A stretch of 64,000 nt of DNA from Azolla caroliniana (lineage: Eukaryota > Polypodiophyta), in assembly GCA_043228905.1 (NCBI GenBank), contig JBHGNT010000020.1:6324001-6388000 (forward strand), written 5' to 3'. The notes under the pieces were generated by a model. The model saw only the letters and a program-made list of their open reading frames with translations, did no database searches and was not told the origin of the DNA. Made by a program: the position numbers and the translations under genes. Shown here piece by piece: positions 18,088-29,507 of this stretch. The first letter of the stretch is position 1. Each line of letters starts with the position of its first letter.

Positions 18088-18142
18088 TATTACAATGGTT
18101 AAGGATTTGACATGTGTATAACAAGGTTGTGGGTTCAAATCC
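18088..18142 (+). promoter_or_regulatory. tRNA-like A/B box pair in E2 LTR, antisense to E2
   Basis: TATTACAATGG (18088-18098) resembles an A box with one mismatch, and GGTTCAAATCC (18132-18142) matches the B box. The spacing is 44 nt. The element runs on the minus strand, so the module is antisense. Confidence 0.6.
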
Positions 18143-18196
18143 TTTCGAGGCATGATGTGAGTGGCATCATGACACTATCCCCCTTCTTCGATGTGT

Positions 18197-18429
18197 TAGG
18201 AAAAAGGTCCCTCCGGATGGGAAGTGAGAAGAACAGTGTTGATGAGTAACTCGGCTGAGGCCGAATCCGGATGACGAGTACCCGGCAAGGAAGACCCAGT
18301 GAGAACTGGATGTTGCAGGCTCGGTGAGAACCTCTCATCGGATGGAAGGGACATATATGTAAATATGTTTCAAAGAGCCCACTGGGACTATATTTGTAAA
18401 TAGCCTGAAAGTCATATTAGTATAAATAT
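18197..18429 (+). repeat. L2: 5' part of a copia-type LTR, cut by element G
   Basis: TGTTAGG, then the U3 block with CCCTCCGGATGGG, the GGTGAGAACC hairpin (18323 onward) and GTATAAATAT, matching the solo LTR at 39274-39907 along its first part. It stops at 18429 where the G LTR begins; the rest would lie left of the window after undoing the inversion. Confidence 0.7.
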
Positions 18430-18672
18430 TGTGAAATGCTCTCAAGAATGGCCTTCCTTTCATTATGTCTCAAGTTACATTTTATAGACTCTCTCTTAGC
18501 ATGGAGGGTGTTCTCCCGCTCCAATTAGCTCTACTAATTATGGGGCTTGGTGGGGGCCTAGTTTGGGTGTGGTGCATGAGGCTTGGTAGGGGCCTAATTT
18601 GGGTGTGGTCTATGTGTGGTGCATGGGGCTTGGTAGGGGCCTAATCTAGGTGTGGTCCATGTGACCACCACA
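18430..18672 (-). repeat. G element 3' LTR
   Basis: 243 bp. On the minus strand it starts TGTGGTGGTC and ends TTTCACA. It lies directly after a polypurine tract (minus ACAAGGGGGAA, 18673-18683) downstream of G integrase. Internal near-repeats of a CCACACC/CCCTACCAAGCC unit occupy the first 130 bp. The other LTR would be left of base 1. Confidence 0.7.
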
Positions 18673-19690
18673 ATTCCCCCTTGTAAAAAAAAAAGTTACT
18701 GTGCAGTCGAAGCGCGACGAGGCGTGGACGACGGTTCCAGACGGGGGGATGACACGGGCGTGGGTGTAGGCATGAGTGTGGGCGGGGGCGGTGGTAGTTG
18801 ATGGAAGGGCTTCATGCGAGACTGGTGAGCAAAGGTAGAGCGGTTGTTGGAGGCGCGCGGAGCAGATATGTAGTGTCGCGTATCTGCTTTTGAACTTCGA
18901 AGGGACTGATCCATCGGTGCATGAGCGATTCGCTGAGACCGCGACGACGGATGGGGAAGTAGACGAGGACTTTGTCACCGACGTGGTATTGATGGTCGAC
19001 ACGGCCTATATCGTGTTGTCGTTTTTGGCGTAGTTGTGCCTGGTGCAGGTTGCTCGTGATGGCTTTGCGGAGGAGGGGCTGGAGTTGTTGTAGGTGGGAC
19101 CACGAAGACACTGCGTCAGCGTGGAGTCGTGTGGTTGGTTGCGGGACTGCCACTTCTGGGGGTAAGCGCGGGTCCCTTCCGTAAAGGGCCCGAAATGGGC
19201 TAATGCGGGTAGAGGCTTGCACAGTTGTGTTGTAGGCATGCGTAACGAAGGGCAAGATTCGGTCCCAGGTTGAGTGCAGCGGATCGATGTAGGCTGAGAT
19301 TTGTTGTTTTAAGGTTCAATTGAGGCGCTCCGTCAACCCATTCGTTTGCGGATGGTAGGGTGACGTGAATAACTGTTGGATTCCTAGTTGTGTTGAAACG
19401 AGGCGTAGGAGCTCACCGTTGAATTGGGGTCCTCGATCAGACAAAATTTGGAGTGGGCAACCGTGGGGGAAGATGATTTTCTCCAATAGTTTGAAGGCGA
19501 TGGTCATAGCCTTTGCATCTGGGATAGCGGCCGTCTCAGCCCAACGCGTCAAGTACTCGGTGATGACGAGGATGAATTTGTTCCCTCCTTGTGACTCGGG
19601 AAAGGGGCCCATAATGTCCCATCCGACGATTTCAAATGGAGCTTGAACTTGTATCGGATGTAAGAGGCCTTGAGCCACTTGAGGTGATTT
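18673..19690 (-). pseudogene. pol: G element integrase
   Basis: Core motifs are D (VGWDIMGPFPESQGG), D (LSDRGPQFNG) and E (YHPQTNGLTERLN), all in 19316-19678. A stop follows at about 19313-19315, then the frame resumes with ALYGRDPRLPPE and a C-terminal fold (ISPFEVQKQI). The frame ends in low-complexity sequence before the LTR. Several stops make it inactive. Confidence 0.8.
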
Positions 19691-20746
19691 GATGGCCTAA
19701 CATAAGTTGCATGCTTTGATGTAGGAGGCGACCTCGTGGCGTAGCCCAGGCCAATAGAATTTGCGACGAATTTTGTCGAGCACCTTATGAAAACCCAAGT
19801 GGCCGGACAACGGGTGATCGTGGAAGAAACGAAGGTAAGACTGGCGTAGTTGCTCAGGCACATAGACTCGGGGTTCTTTGCCTACTTGACAAAAAAGTAG
19901 GACATTATCCTGGATCATGAATTGCTTGGTGAGGGATGATGTCGGTTCAGCTCGTAGACGGTGGCAGATATCTTGGATTTGTTTGTCGTGTTGTTGCATG
20001 TTGGCCATTTGGGACGAGGATATGGGGAAATCGATTGTGTTGGAGGTGATCTGGTTTGCCTGAAAGGATATGCAGGATAATCCATCGGCGACGATGTTTT
20101 GTGGACCATGGCGATAGCGCAGAGTGAATGTGTAATCCTGTAGCGCCAAAACCCAACGAAGTAAGCGGCCGGGTGGATGAGCCTTCTTTATGAGGGAGAG
20201 CAATGGCTGATGGTCTGTTTCGACTGATGTATTTGATCCGTGAAGGTATGGGTGGAAACGATGGAATGCCTAGACGATGGCGAGGAACTCTTTTTCAGTT
20301 GTCGAGTAATTTTGTTCGGCTTTGGTAAGTGACCGACTGATGTAGGCAATTGGGCGGAGTTGGTCGTTGTCGTCGGATTGGAGCAGGACCGCACCAAGGC
20401 CGACACTGGAGGCATCCGTCTGCAGATGGAAAGGCTTCGTGAAATCAGGGTGGGCCAAGAGGTCAGAGGCTTGGAGTGTTCTCTTGAGCTGCAGGAAGCT
20501 GGATTCGCAGGCTTCGGTCCACAAGAAGGGTGCGTCTTTTTGTAGGAGCGCGCGTAGTGGGGCTGACAGGTCGGCTAGCCGTGGGATGAAACGAAGAGAG
20601 AACGTGAGGAGGCCGAGGAAGCGTTGAAGCTGCTTGACTGTGGTGGGGCGTGGGAATTTTTGGACTGCTTCTGTCTTCTCCGGGTCCATTTGTATTCCGT
20701 CGAAGGAGATGACGTACCCAAGGAAGCGGAGGCACGTACTACCCCA
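19691..20746 (-). pseudogene. pol: G element RNase H and integrase zinc finger
   Basis: 20270-20689 carries the RT connection (DPEKTEAVQKFP, FLGLLTFSLRFI) and RNase H (LQTDASSVGLGAVL, SLTKAEQNYSTTEKE). 19697-20203 holds the remainder of RNase H, the spacer and an HHCC finger (HPLSGHLGFHK...CNLC). Single stops separate the pieces. Confidence 0.8.
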
Positions 20747-22060
20747 TCAACACTTCTTCCATTGCAACTGCAATCGATAGCGTTGAACACAAGTTAGGAC
20801 CTCCCGAAGGACTTGAAGGTGTTCTGCCCAAGTGCTTGTATGTACCAGAATATCGTCTAGATAGACGATGACGACACGGTGGGTGATGAGATCATCGAAG
20901 ATGGCATTAGCCATTCGCTGGAATGTGCTCCCCGCATCAGATAGGCCAAAGGGCATCCGTGTGAACTGAAAAATGCCTTTCCTAGTGCGGAATGCAGTTT
21001 TGTGGGCATCGTGAGGATTCATCGGGATCTGCCAATATCCCGAGGCTAGATCGAGGGAGGTGAAGTACTTTGATTTGCGAAGCTGGTCGAGGAGGTCATC
21101 GATACGAGGGAGAGGGTATCGGTCATGGGTGGTGACATGGTTCAATTGTCGGAAGTCGACACAAAAGCGGTAAGAACCATCCCCTTTCTTTACCATGTGT
21201 GGCTCCGAGATCCACTCGCTCTTGGAAGGTGTGATAATCCCTTGTTGGAGCATAGTTTTGACGGCGTTGTCGATGCGCTCGTGGTCGAGAGGCGAGTGAC
21301 GTCGGGGAGCTGCGTTGATGGGGCGGGCGTTGCCTGTAGGAATCGTGTGGTGAATCGGAAAACGGACTGAGGGAGGTTTTACAGGTGGTGTAGACAACGA
21401 GGGAAAGGTGGCGAGGAGCTGTCTGATGTCGTTGATGCGCTCCGCCGGTGATATCAGGTACTGTGTGTTGCTGATGTGGGTGGTATCCCGCGGAGTAGTG
21501 AAGAGCGCGATCGGAATGTGATTTGGGAGGATGAGCTGTTGTGCGGAGAAATCGAGACAGGCTCGACTATGGAGGAACCAATCACATCCCAAGGTGATTG
21601 GGAACAACTGGCGCGGGAGGACGTAGAAACGATGGTGGATCTGGGCGGAACTAATGGTGAGCATGCACCTGACTTGCGTATGTGAGTGGTACACCCGTTG
21701 TTGGTCGCCGAAGAGGATTTTAATGGGCGGTGCGTGGCTCGTGGGAAGTTGTAATTGGGTGACTAAATCTACGCTGATGGAAGAGATGTTGCTGCCGGAG
21801 TCGAGGAGAACTTCTTGGGTCGTGTGCTGGAGGCGGGCGATTGTGGTACAAATGGGCGAAGTTGATGAAGTGGAGGCGTGGACGTGCGGGGGCGGCTCGA
21901 TCGTGGGAGAAACGGGAGAAGTTGAGGACGTGGAGACGTGGACGTGTGGGGGCGGCTCTCCCTGTGGCACCCCGCGCATTAGTTTTCCAGGAGCTCAGAG
22001 AGGGAGGCAGCGTCAGCTAATTGGACGTTCTGCTTCTGTTGGTGATTCTGCCACTTTCGG
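20747..22060 (-). pseudogene. pol: G element Gag end, protease and reverse transcriptase
   Basis: The first bases (22060 downward) continue the gag cut at 512. Protease carries VLLDSGSNISSIS. RT has the VDFRQLNHVT block, a FTSLDLASGYWQI block, PFGLSDAGSTFQR and the catalytic VIVYLDDILVHT. The segment 20747-21979 is open throughout, so decay is moderate. Without the inversion it would be colinear with 1-512. Confidence 0.85.
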
Positions 22061-22522
22061 TGTTATTCTCTTAGCCGGACAAGGCCTAACACAAGGTGTC
22101 ACGGAGACACTTCACCAAAGGGTGATTACGGCATAGGATTAAGATTCAACGATTACACCGACTTACGTGGGTTACACTATTAGATTGCTTTGGTTAATTA
22201 CACGCGTAAGATATAACAGTGATTACAGAACGGAAATCAAGACAGAAGTATAAACAACATAAGCTCTACTAATTATCCGCTGTCATTACAATAGGGTCCG
22301 GGCCTTTAAATAGGTTTCCGGCCTGTAGTACAAAACGGTGCCTCTCGCACCTATTCGGGATCCGTCCGGATCTGGAACGGCATACCGTTTCCAGTCCGTC
22401 CGTCCACACTTTGCTCATTTACAACCATATCTAATTAATTCCCGTCCACACTTTGCTCATTTACAACCATATCTAATTAATTCCTTCACTCCGTATTTTG
22501 GACTCCTTGCCGGCCGGTAACA
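22061..22522 (-). repeat. Solo A LTR (second A insertion, A2)
   Basis: 462 bp in reverse orientation, with one difference noticed from the other two (CTGTAGTAC versus CCGTAGTAC, near 22323). It is flanked by ttcgg (G side) and ctcgt (X side). It is the recombination partner of the 10007-10468 LTR. Confidence 0.92.
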
Positions 22523-22910
22523 CTCGTCACGCAAAGCGAGGTCTTGCATAGGAGACCGAGCGGGAACAACCCTCAACGGTCGACCTCCCTCGCGAAGAAG
22601 AAGAAGAAGAAGAAGAAGAAGATGATGAAACCTAACTCTAAACCTAACGGTATACCCTCTAACACAAAATGGGCAACCCCTTCACAAAGGGCGCTCCCTT
22701 CCTTTTATAGAACAAGGAGAGGGATGCGTTACAATGTGGGATAAATCCCGACTTACATGGGATCGTCTGTCCCGACTTGACTACTCTTCGGTGCCATAAA
22801 GGCGCCCTCGTTATTCACACTAAATGTACAAGGGTGAGCACACATGCTGCACCCCACCGATGTAGCCAATGTTTCCCGGTTTCCGCATCTGGACGAAATC
22901 CTTCATGACA
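22523..22910 (-). repeat. First half of the X 3' LTR
   Basis: It matches 27226-27640 closely, including a (GAA)n tract (22597-22621) that is shorter here than in the 5' LTR. The minus-strand start is TGTCATGAAGG at 22910, directly after a G-rich polypurine stretch. The second half is at 10469-10878. Confidence 0.85.
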
Positions 22911-25900
22911 TTCGCCCCCACCTAACCACACGTCCACCGGTACGTGCCAAATCCAGTGAAGGGTGAGAGATTTCGGCCGGTGAGAAACCAATCTTCCGTA
23001 ATCCGCATCCCGGCTCGTTGCCGGTTTGATCCGTCGGCTTCGGTTCTTCCTTCGCGCTTAGCTCCCCGTAGGCTCGTTCGACCCGTCGATGGGTCCTTCA
23101 CCGCGATCTCCGTAGTACGCGTACTTCCGCTGGCCCTTGTCCGGCCGTATGCATGCCCCGCTCTCCGCCGTATGCCCGATGTCCTCCGCTTGAGGAATGC
23201 CCGTAGTGGCCCGCTTGGCCTCCGTTGACCATTCGTGTTGTCCTGATTGCTGTCCCATGTGGTTTCGCGTTGCGTTCGTCCTCTCGCCGCCACCTTCCTT
23301 CTCCATGGTCTTTACATTGCCGCGTCGGCTCGAACCGCCATGGTCTCCAGAACGGTGTGCAGGATCCTTTTCGGCCTTCTACGCGCTACCTCCGAACCGC
23401 GCAACCTATCTCCATGCTCGCCTCTCCACTCCGGCACCTCCGTGTGCCACATACCCTCGTCCATTGTTTGGCACTGCCTGTGCCGTACTCCGGTTCATTG
23501 CACGCCTTGTCGGCCCCTTTCCCGGCCAAATCGTGCATCGCCGCTCACCCGCATACTGGTGTCCTTCCCATCCGAGGAACACCCCGTAGTAGCCCGCTTG
23601 GCCCTTCCCGTCTTCGTGCTGCTGCAATAGGTCCTGAGTCTTCCGCTTGCCGTCGTCCCCTCGCCCCCACCAGCTTGTCACGCCGGCTTGCCGTGTTAGT
23701 CTTCGCTACTTCGACGGAGCTACCGAGATCTACGAAGCGAGTGTGGAGGATCCTCCTCCGGCCTCTTTTGCCATCCCCTGACTCCGACCCTGTGCAGTCC
23801 ACTAGGCACTTGTCACCTCGTTCCCGGCACCTCCCTTGTGCCGTCTTCTGCTTCCTTTGTTCGGCACCGACCGTGCCGAACACTGTCCCTTAGTCACGCT
23901 TTGATCTGGCCCGCGATGGCCACTGGCGAGACTCTTATTCTGTCCCAGGTGTGCCTTTCCGGCCCGACACACCTCCTTGTGTTTGCCCCTACCAGCTACT
24001 TCCGAAACCGTAACCGGCCGGTGAGGGTTTCGCACTTCGTCCGCCCCGTCTTACCAACTCCCGATCCGCTACCTCGTGTCATTGGGTCCCGTTCCCTACC
24101 GCCACCGTCCTTCTCCCTAGGTCTCACGTTGCCACGTTGGCCGAACTGCCGGAGTCTCCGGATCGGTGTGAGGGTCCCATAGGACCTGTCTTTGTTTCGT
24201 CGCTTGCCGAGATCTGGGTGTCTTTTGTTTGAGTTCCTCATGACTCTCCTCGTGTCTTCCGCGTAGTCGGGTCCCGTTTCTCGCCGCCACCAACCTTCTC
24301 TCTCGGTCTCATGTTGCCACGTTGGCCGAACTGCTGGAGTCTCCGGATCGGTGTGAGGGTCCCATAGGACCAGACTTCCTTACGCCCTCTGACCTTGCCG
24401 GAAGGTCCGATTCGGTTCGTAGCCGCCTCGCCGGCTTGATACCTTCTTTCTCTGCTTCCGTCATCTGGTCACGTTCTCCTGCCGCCACCAATCTCCCCTA
24501 TAGGACTCATGCCGACACTCGGGCTGAGCGCCGGATCGGTGTGAGTGTCTTCGTGGGACCTCCCCTTCTGGCATTGGTTGCCCGCCTTGTCGCTGCCACC
24601 GTCCCTTACTCTAGGTCTCACGCCTCCTCTTGTCTTTGGCTACCGGAGTCTCTAGAATCGGTGTGTGTAAGGTCACAGCTGCTCTGCTCTGCCTTCGCCA
24701 TTCGCGTCTGTTGGTCACGTTCACCCGCCGCCACCGTCCTTTCCTATAGGACTCACGCCGGCTCTTGGGCCGACCGCCGGATCGGTGTGAGGATCTCCGT
24801 GGACCGCCCATCCGTAGCCCTTTGCCTTCATCCCCTCGCCGCCACCATTCGTCACTTTAGGCCTCGCGCCGGCTCTCGGGCCGACTGACAGTTTCTGTAG
24901 AACCGGTGTGAAGGATCCTCCTCGGGCTTGCCATATCTCTGACCCTCATCCCGGGTCTTCCTTCTTTCGTAAGTCGAGAGGGTGGCTTGCTCCACACCCT
25001 CTCCTGTGGTACCGACGTACCGTGTTCCCGGCCTCTTCGTAGGCCTGCTCTCTTCCTCCCTCCCGGAATGGTTTTCCGGAAGTCCGCTCCGCCCGGTTCT
25101 CGTCCGGGTCCGTTCGTCAGTCTTTGGATTGCCGGGTCCCGATCTCCTGTCGCCACCGATCTCTCCTATAGGACTCACACCGGCACTCGGGCCGACAGCC
25201 GGATCGGTGTAAGTATCTCCGTAGGACCGGCCTTCATTCTCCTCTTCATCCCCTGTACTTCTCCCGAACTCGTCGTTGCTCTCCTTCTCGCGTACCCGCC
25301 TCCATCTCCCATCTCTCTAGGTCTCACGTCGGCGCTCGTTACCGGCTACCTGATTCTCCGGATAAGGCGTGGTGCTTCCATCTCGTAACGATTTGCGGAC
25401 GCTCGTTTGGGGTATTGCTCCTAAGTACGTTCGGTGAGAAGCATTTGGTCTGTGATCAACCAAGCCCCGCTTGGGTTTGGTTCTTCAATATCCGTAGTTT
25501 CGGTTCTGATGCCGACCTCTCCGGACTCGTTCTGAACCCTTGACCACTTCCCTTCCAACTCCTGACCTTCGCCCGGTCGGTCTTTCTCCCCATGTAAAAG
25601 AGGGCGGCTTGTCCCGCACCCTCTTCTGTATCGGCACCTTCATGCCAAATCTGGCCTCGGTCGAACAATCCATGACCGGATTACGCTCCATCCGAATCGG
25701 AATGCCGATCTTCTCATACCGCTTCCGTCCTCGGCCTCCTCGCAAGCCGTTTCCCATCCATCTTCACTGGCATCGTGCCAGGACTCCTCGTCGGCGCCTT
25801 CCTTCTCTCCGGTCTCGTGTCGGCACACGGGCATGACCACCGGAGTCTCCAGAATCCGCGTGGAGGGCTCTTCTCCGCTCTCGACCTTGTCCTCGGTCGG

Positions 25901-26819
25901 CAATTCTCCGCAAGTCGAGAGGGCGTTTTGTTCCGCACCCTCTCCCGTGGTACCGTGGTACCGATCTTCTGCCATCTCGTGGGGCAAGACTGTCTCCTCG
26001 GTCTCAGCTTGGGGCCTCGATCTTTCCTCTTCCTCGAGCATCGCCTCGAGAGCTGCGTACGCCTCTGCAATCCGGGCCTCAACACTGACCCTTGCCAACT
26101 CCCTTTGCCGTTCGGCCTCTTCCCGCTGTGATGGCACGCCGTCGCGCGCCTTCCTCTTAGCCTTCTCGGCTCGCTCATCGTCTAGCTGTTGGCACACCCT
26201 TCCGACCTTCGACCAGTCCTCCGTAAGCCCATTCGCTCCGTCATCGTCTTCGAGCTCCATCCCGATGCCCTCTCGTTCCGCTCAGTCGATCGACCTGACG
26301 AACAATAGGACCTTGTCCGTCCCCACCAAACCTTGTTCCCACTCCGGGAGCCGAGCAAGCCGTCACTCGAACTCTCGGAACGCCTTGGTCGCGCTCCGGT
26401 GGGTCTTTGTCGATGCTACCCACTGGTCGAAGTCGTGTCGTCCTCGGGTCTTCCGCCGTCCTCCGTATGCCTTCAGGAGCGCCTCTTCGAAGGCCTCCCA
26501 TGAACTATGAGCCTCACGGAGCTTCTTTACTTCCGCATGCATCCGGACAGCTACGACCCGACAGAAGAACTCCAGCCTCAACGCCTCGTCTACGCCATGC
26601 TCCTCCATATCCGCGTTGTAGGCTCCCAAGTAAGATGGGACTTTGTCCCCGTTGAAACGGCCGACTCTTTTGACCACTCGCTCAACCGCTTGTTGCACTG
26701 CTTCTCGCCTCATCACCACTCGTGCCGACTCCAACACCACTTCGGCCACCATCACTGTGAGGTCGTCGTCTTCCGACTCCATCCTCCCTTGCCGCCTTTC
26801 ACGTCGGGTTCACCAAAGA
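22911..26819 (-). pseudogene. gag: X element internal region: gag only, no pol
   Basis: Reading on the minus strand from 26782, a Gag-like protein (RVGRFNGDKVPSYLGAYN, LRLEFFCRVV, SWEAFEEALLKAYGG) closely parallels the intact Z gag. The next frame, 26260-25640, carries EDDDGANGLTEDWSKV. From about 25880 to 23600 the sequence is made of degenerate repeats of the C-terminal motif seen in Z (ETSAV...R.ETG.. type), about ten copies. Frameshifts are frequent. No RT, RNase H or integrase is present before the polypurine tract. It is a gag-only, pol-less relative of Y. Confidence 0.78.
26798..26815 (-). other. X primer-binding site
   Basis: On the minus strand TGGTGAACCCGACGTGAA, 4 nt inside the LTR. 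The same motif is found in Z (40665-40682) and, with one or two changes, in Y (29486-29503) and W (43722-43739). The matching tRNA was not identified. Confidence 0.7.
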
Positions 26820-27640
26820 TGTCGCGTTGTTACGCGCGTGCGTGGAGAAAGGCGGGACCACGGGGGTCTTGGACTAAGGAGTGACGGAGCGTAGGAAGTC
26901 GTGCTTCACCATTTCCGGGGCATCCCAGAAGCACACTGGAAGCAACCGAAGGGAGAGAGAGAAAGAGAGGGAGCGTGCGTTTGACGCCGACTCACGCGCA
27001 CACACACACACACACACATATAGGTCGACCCGACTCACGCCCTTATGTACAGGAAACGCAGGAAAAGGGGAAGCACCTGACACCAATAGAGACACCAATA
27101 TACACTGACAGACGCAAATGTATATATATAAAAGGAGGAATACATTCACGACTTCGAGCCGGACCAAGCTAGGGTAGGTTACAACAGCAGTCTGCAGCCA
27201 AGCCGCCGTCCGGGGAGCTCTCGGGCTCGTCACGTAGAGCGGGGTCTTGCATAGGAGACCGAGCGGGAACAACCCTCAACGGTCGACTTCCCCCGCGAAG
27301 AAGAAGAAGAAGAAGAAGAAGAAGAAGAAGAAGAAGAAGAAGAAGAAGAAGAAGATGAAACCTAACTCTAAACCTAACGGTATACCCTCTAACACAAAAT
27401 GGGCAACCGCTTCACAAAGGGCGCTCCCTTCCTTTTATAGAACAAGGAGAGGGATGCGTTACAATGTGGGATAAATCCCGACTTACATGGGATCGTTTGT
27501 CCCGACTTGACTACTCTTCGGCGCCATAAAGGCGCCCTCGTTATTCACACTAAATGTACAAGGGTGAGCACACATGCTGCACCCCGCTGATGTAGCCAAT
27601 GTCTCCCGGTTTCCGCCTCTAGACGAAATCCTTCACGACA
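26820..27640 (-). repeat. X 5' LTR (intact)
   Basis: 821 bp, minus-strand TGTCGTGAAGG to GCGACA. It contains a long (GAA)n tract (27297-27354), an ACACAC run (~26999-27016) and a GA-rich stretch. It is about 28 bp longer than the reassembled 3' LTR, mostly from the GAA tract. The 4-bp duplication acga lies outside at 27641-27644 (as tcgt) and at 10879-10882. No tRNA-like box pair was found. Confidence 0.88.
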
Positions 27641-29313
27641 TCGTCTTGTACGAAGAAATTTTGGTCGATCTCGACATCCTCGGTCTTCACCGTCACATCC
27701 GGACAAGCTGAAAATAGATCTTCCGTTGCTTTAGTGGCTGCCCGAATCTTCCATCCATGGTTAGTGTTTATAGGCCACTTCCCCTTCTGGTAGAACTCCT
27801 TGCACATCAAATTGATCTCCGATCCGTGATCAATCAATGCTAGCACGGGCTCTTTGATGTTGCCGATTCGGACCAGAGTCTTCGTAGTTGCACGTGCCCA
27901 GTGTGGCCTTGTGTAGTGGGAGTTCGGTATTTCGTTCTCCACTTTGGTGTCATTCCTTAAGACGGTATTTGCATTCACCCTTGGAGCATTTTCCTCCGTA
28001 CTTTGTCTTTTTCTCTTCATGAGATCCACAAGAAGATCGTGGAACTCCTTCTTCGCCATTCTGAGCAATTCCCGAAGCGAAAATTCTACCCTGCTATCGA
28101 GAATTCTCTCCTCAAACACCTTTTTCAAGTCCGTTTGTTGTTCGATGTCCGAGGCGAGATTGAATGCCGGAATCGTCTTTTCTTTTCCCTTCCCTCCGGA
28201 GTTCCAACTTTCCGGTATCTTCGATGGTCCAACCGCATCATCCGTGCGCCGTCGTTTCTCATCTACATACACTTCATGCAATTGACATAGCGCATGTATG
28301 CTATTCTTATCTACGGGGCACTCCCATCCTGTAGCTTCCCGAATACATTCCCCGACGCTTCGGATTTCATCATGGTCGGCTTTCTTCGAAGTTTCTAGCA
28401 CTTCCGGCCAAAAAGACGCCTTTGTTGCAGATGACTCCCCCACACGTATTCCTGCGGTTGTTGCATAATTGTTTTTTGCAGCGATCTCCTCCTCTAGGAC
28501 CTTCTTCATGCCGCCTTTTTGGAAGTTCGGTTGGAGTGGCTTTCGAGAATCCATCGAATGAATCTGATTTCCCTCGTAGTAGATAAGATCCCGTCGTAAC
28601 GCCTCCTTATGCTCCTCGCAATCTCTCTGATCATGTTCGGTGCTATTGCACCATATGCATCGACGGTCCATGTACTTGGAACTTGTGGGACGATCTTCAC
28701 CATCGCGATTTTCAGATTCTCCATCTCCTTCAGCAATTGCTTCACCGTGGTTGCGTTGATTCCCTTCTCGGTCGTAGTCTCCCGAGCCCGCGGTTGATGG
28801 TCTTCCAATCCGGATCTCGGTTTCAGAATCGGTTCCAAAACCCTCTTTTCTTTGTTAGCAAGCCATTGCCCCCTCTTTGTATATCGTGCGGCGATATCGC
28901 GCATGTTATCCCATGTATCAGTCAGTGAGGCCACTCTCAGTGGTCGTGTCCTCCAGAAGCAATCCAAGATCTTTCCAGTCCCGGACGTCCACAACTCGTA
29001 GGAACATGATCACTTTGTCCGGTGCAAGGATAACTTGATTTGTCCCAGACAACCTCCCGAACCAACTTTCAAATGCCGAAAACACATCGAGGACCTTCAT
29101 CCCCTTATTCGGCGTTTCCACCCAATCTTCGAATCCTCTCCTCGTAGCCTTGGAGTAGTCGTCGATGACGAACGCGGTCTTTAGTGCCTCTTCAAATGCC
29201 TCCCACGTCGGATTTTGCTGCCGTATCCCGTGAATACTCCCTTGAAGCCCGTCGGTCGCCACCCAGTTGAAGGATGTCACTTGCAGTCCTTCCAAGATCC
29301 CGCACCGTAGCAT
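27641..29313 (-). pseudogene. gag: Y element Gag and protease (5' half of Y)
   Basis: Gag starts in the region of 29313 (WEAFEEALKTAF, RRGFEDWVET, PDKVIMFLRV, DLGLLLED) and continues to a CCHC knuckle CIWCNSTEHDQRDC (~28621-28662). A long hydrophilic part follows. The protease has ALIDHGSEINLM, with His where Ser/Thr is usual (D-H-G-S). The frame ends at the X insertion in FVQD; the continuation is at 10879 on the + strand. Frame changes at about 28920 and 28510-28670 break it. Confidence 0.82.
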
Positions 29314-29485
29314 TTCTGCCTTCTAGTTCTGCAAATATCACGACACATCTTTCTCGTTGAATTTTCCATTCTGTTGCACGAGCTGCTCAACTACCGCTGC
29401 AATCTCCGACATCGAGCGTTGTTCTTGTAGAATCTGCTCGAACATCACCATCATATTGTTAGTCTCCATCTCCTTGCCACCCGTT

Positions 29486-29503
29486 TTCACATCGGGTTCA
29501 CCA
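29486..29503 (-). other. Y primer-binding site
   Basis: TGGTGAACCCGATGTGAA on the minus strand, 4 nt after the 5' LTR end. One base differs from the X and Z sites (C to T), in line with the transition-biased decay seen elsewhere. Confidence 0.68.
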
Positions 29504-29507
29504 AATG

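Larger units (their letters stand above)
17641..18174 (-). repeat. E2: LTR of a chromovirus-like element (left edge approximate)
   Basis: On the minus strand it starts TGTCATGATGCC at 18174. It is followed inward by a polypurine tract (18175-18196, minus GAAGAAGGGGGATAG), like the 3' LTR of element E. The order of features (tRNA-like module, TTCTAGAAT repeats, a TTATTTATA box, a purine-rich tail) follows the E LTR. It is interrupted by an 88-bp palindrome (17729-17816). The left end was not located exactly. Confidence 0.6.
10469..22060. other. 11.6-kb inversion between two A LTRs
   Basis: Left end: A LTR then acgag plus the second half of the X LTR. Right end: ttcgg (the complement of ccgaa), an inverted A LTR (22061-22522), then ctcgt (the complement of acgag) and the first half of the X LTR. 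The two duplication pairs are exchanged between the two LTRs. Two interrupted elements are each rejoined if the segment is flipped: G (gag at 1-512, pol at 18673-22060) and Y (gag at 27641-29313, pol at 10879-15021). Confidence 0.88.

Noticed and set aside
22944-25400. Plus-strand ORFs of 90-220 codons over the X region
   Set aside because: They are antisense to repeat-rich gag sequence, lack domains, and are a by-product of GC-rich composition.
26820-27640. tRNA-like module in the X LTR
   Set aside because: GGTTTCCGCCT near 27608 is a poor B box and no A box lies 43-44 nt upstream.
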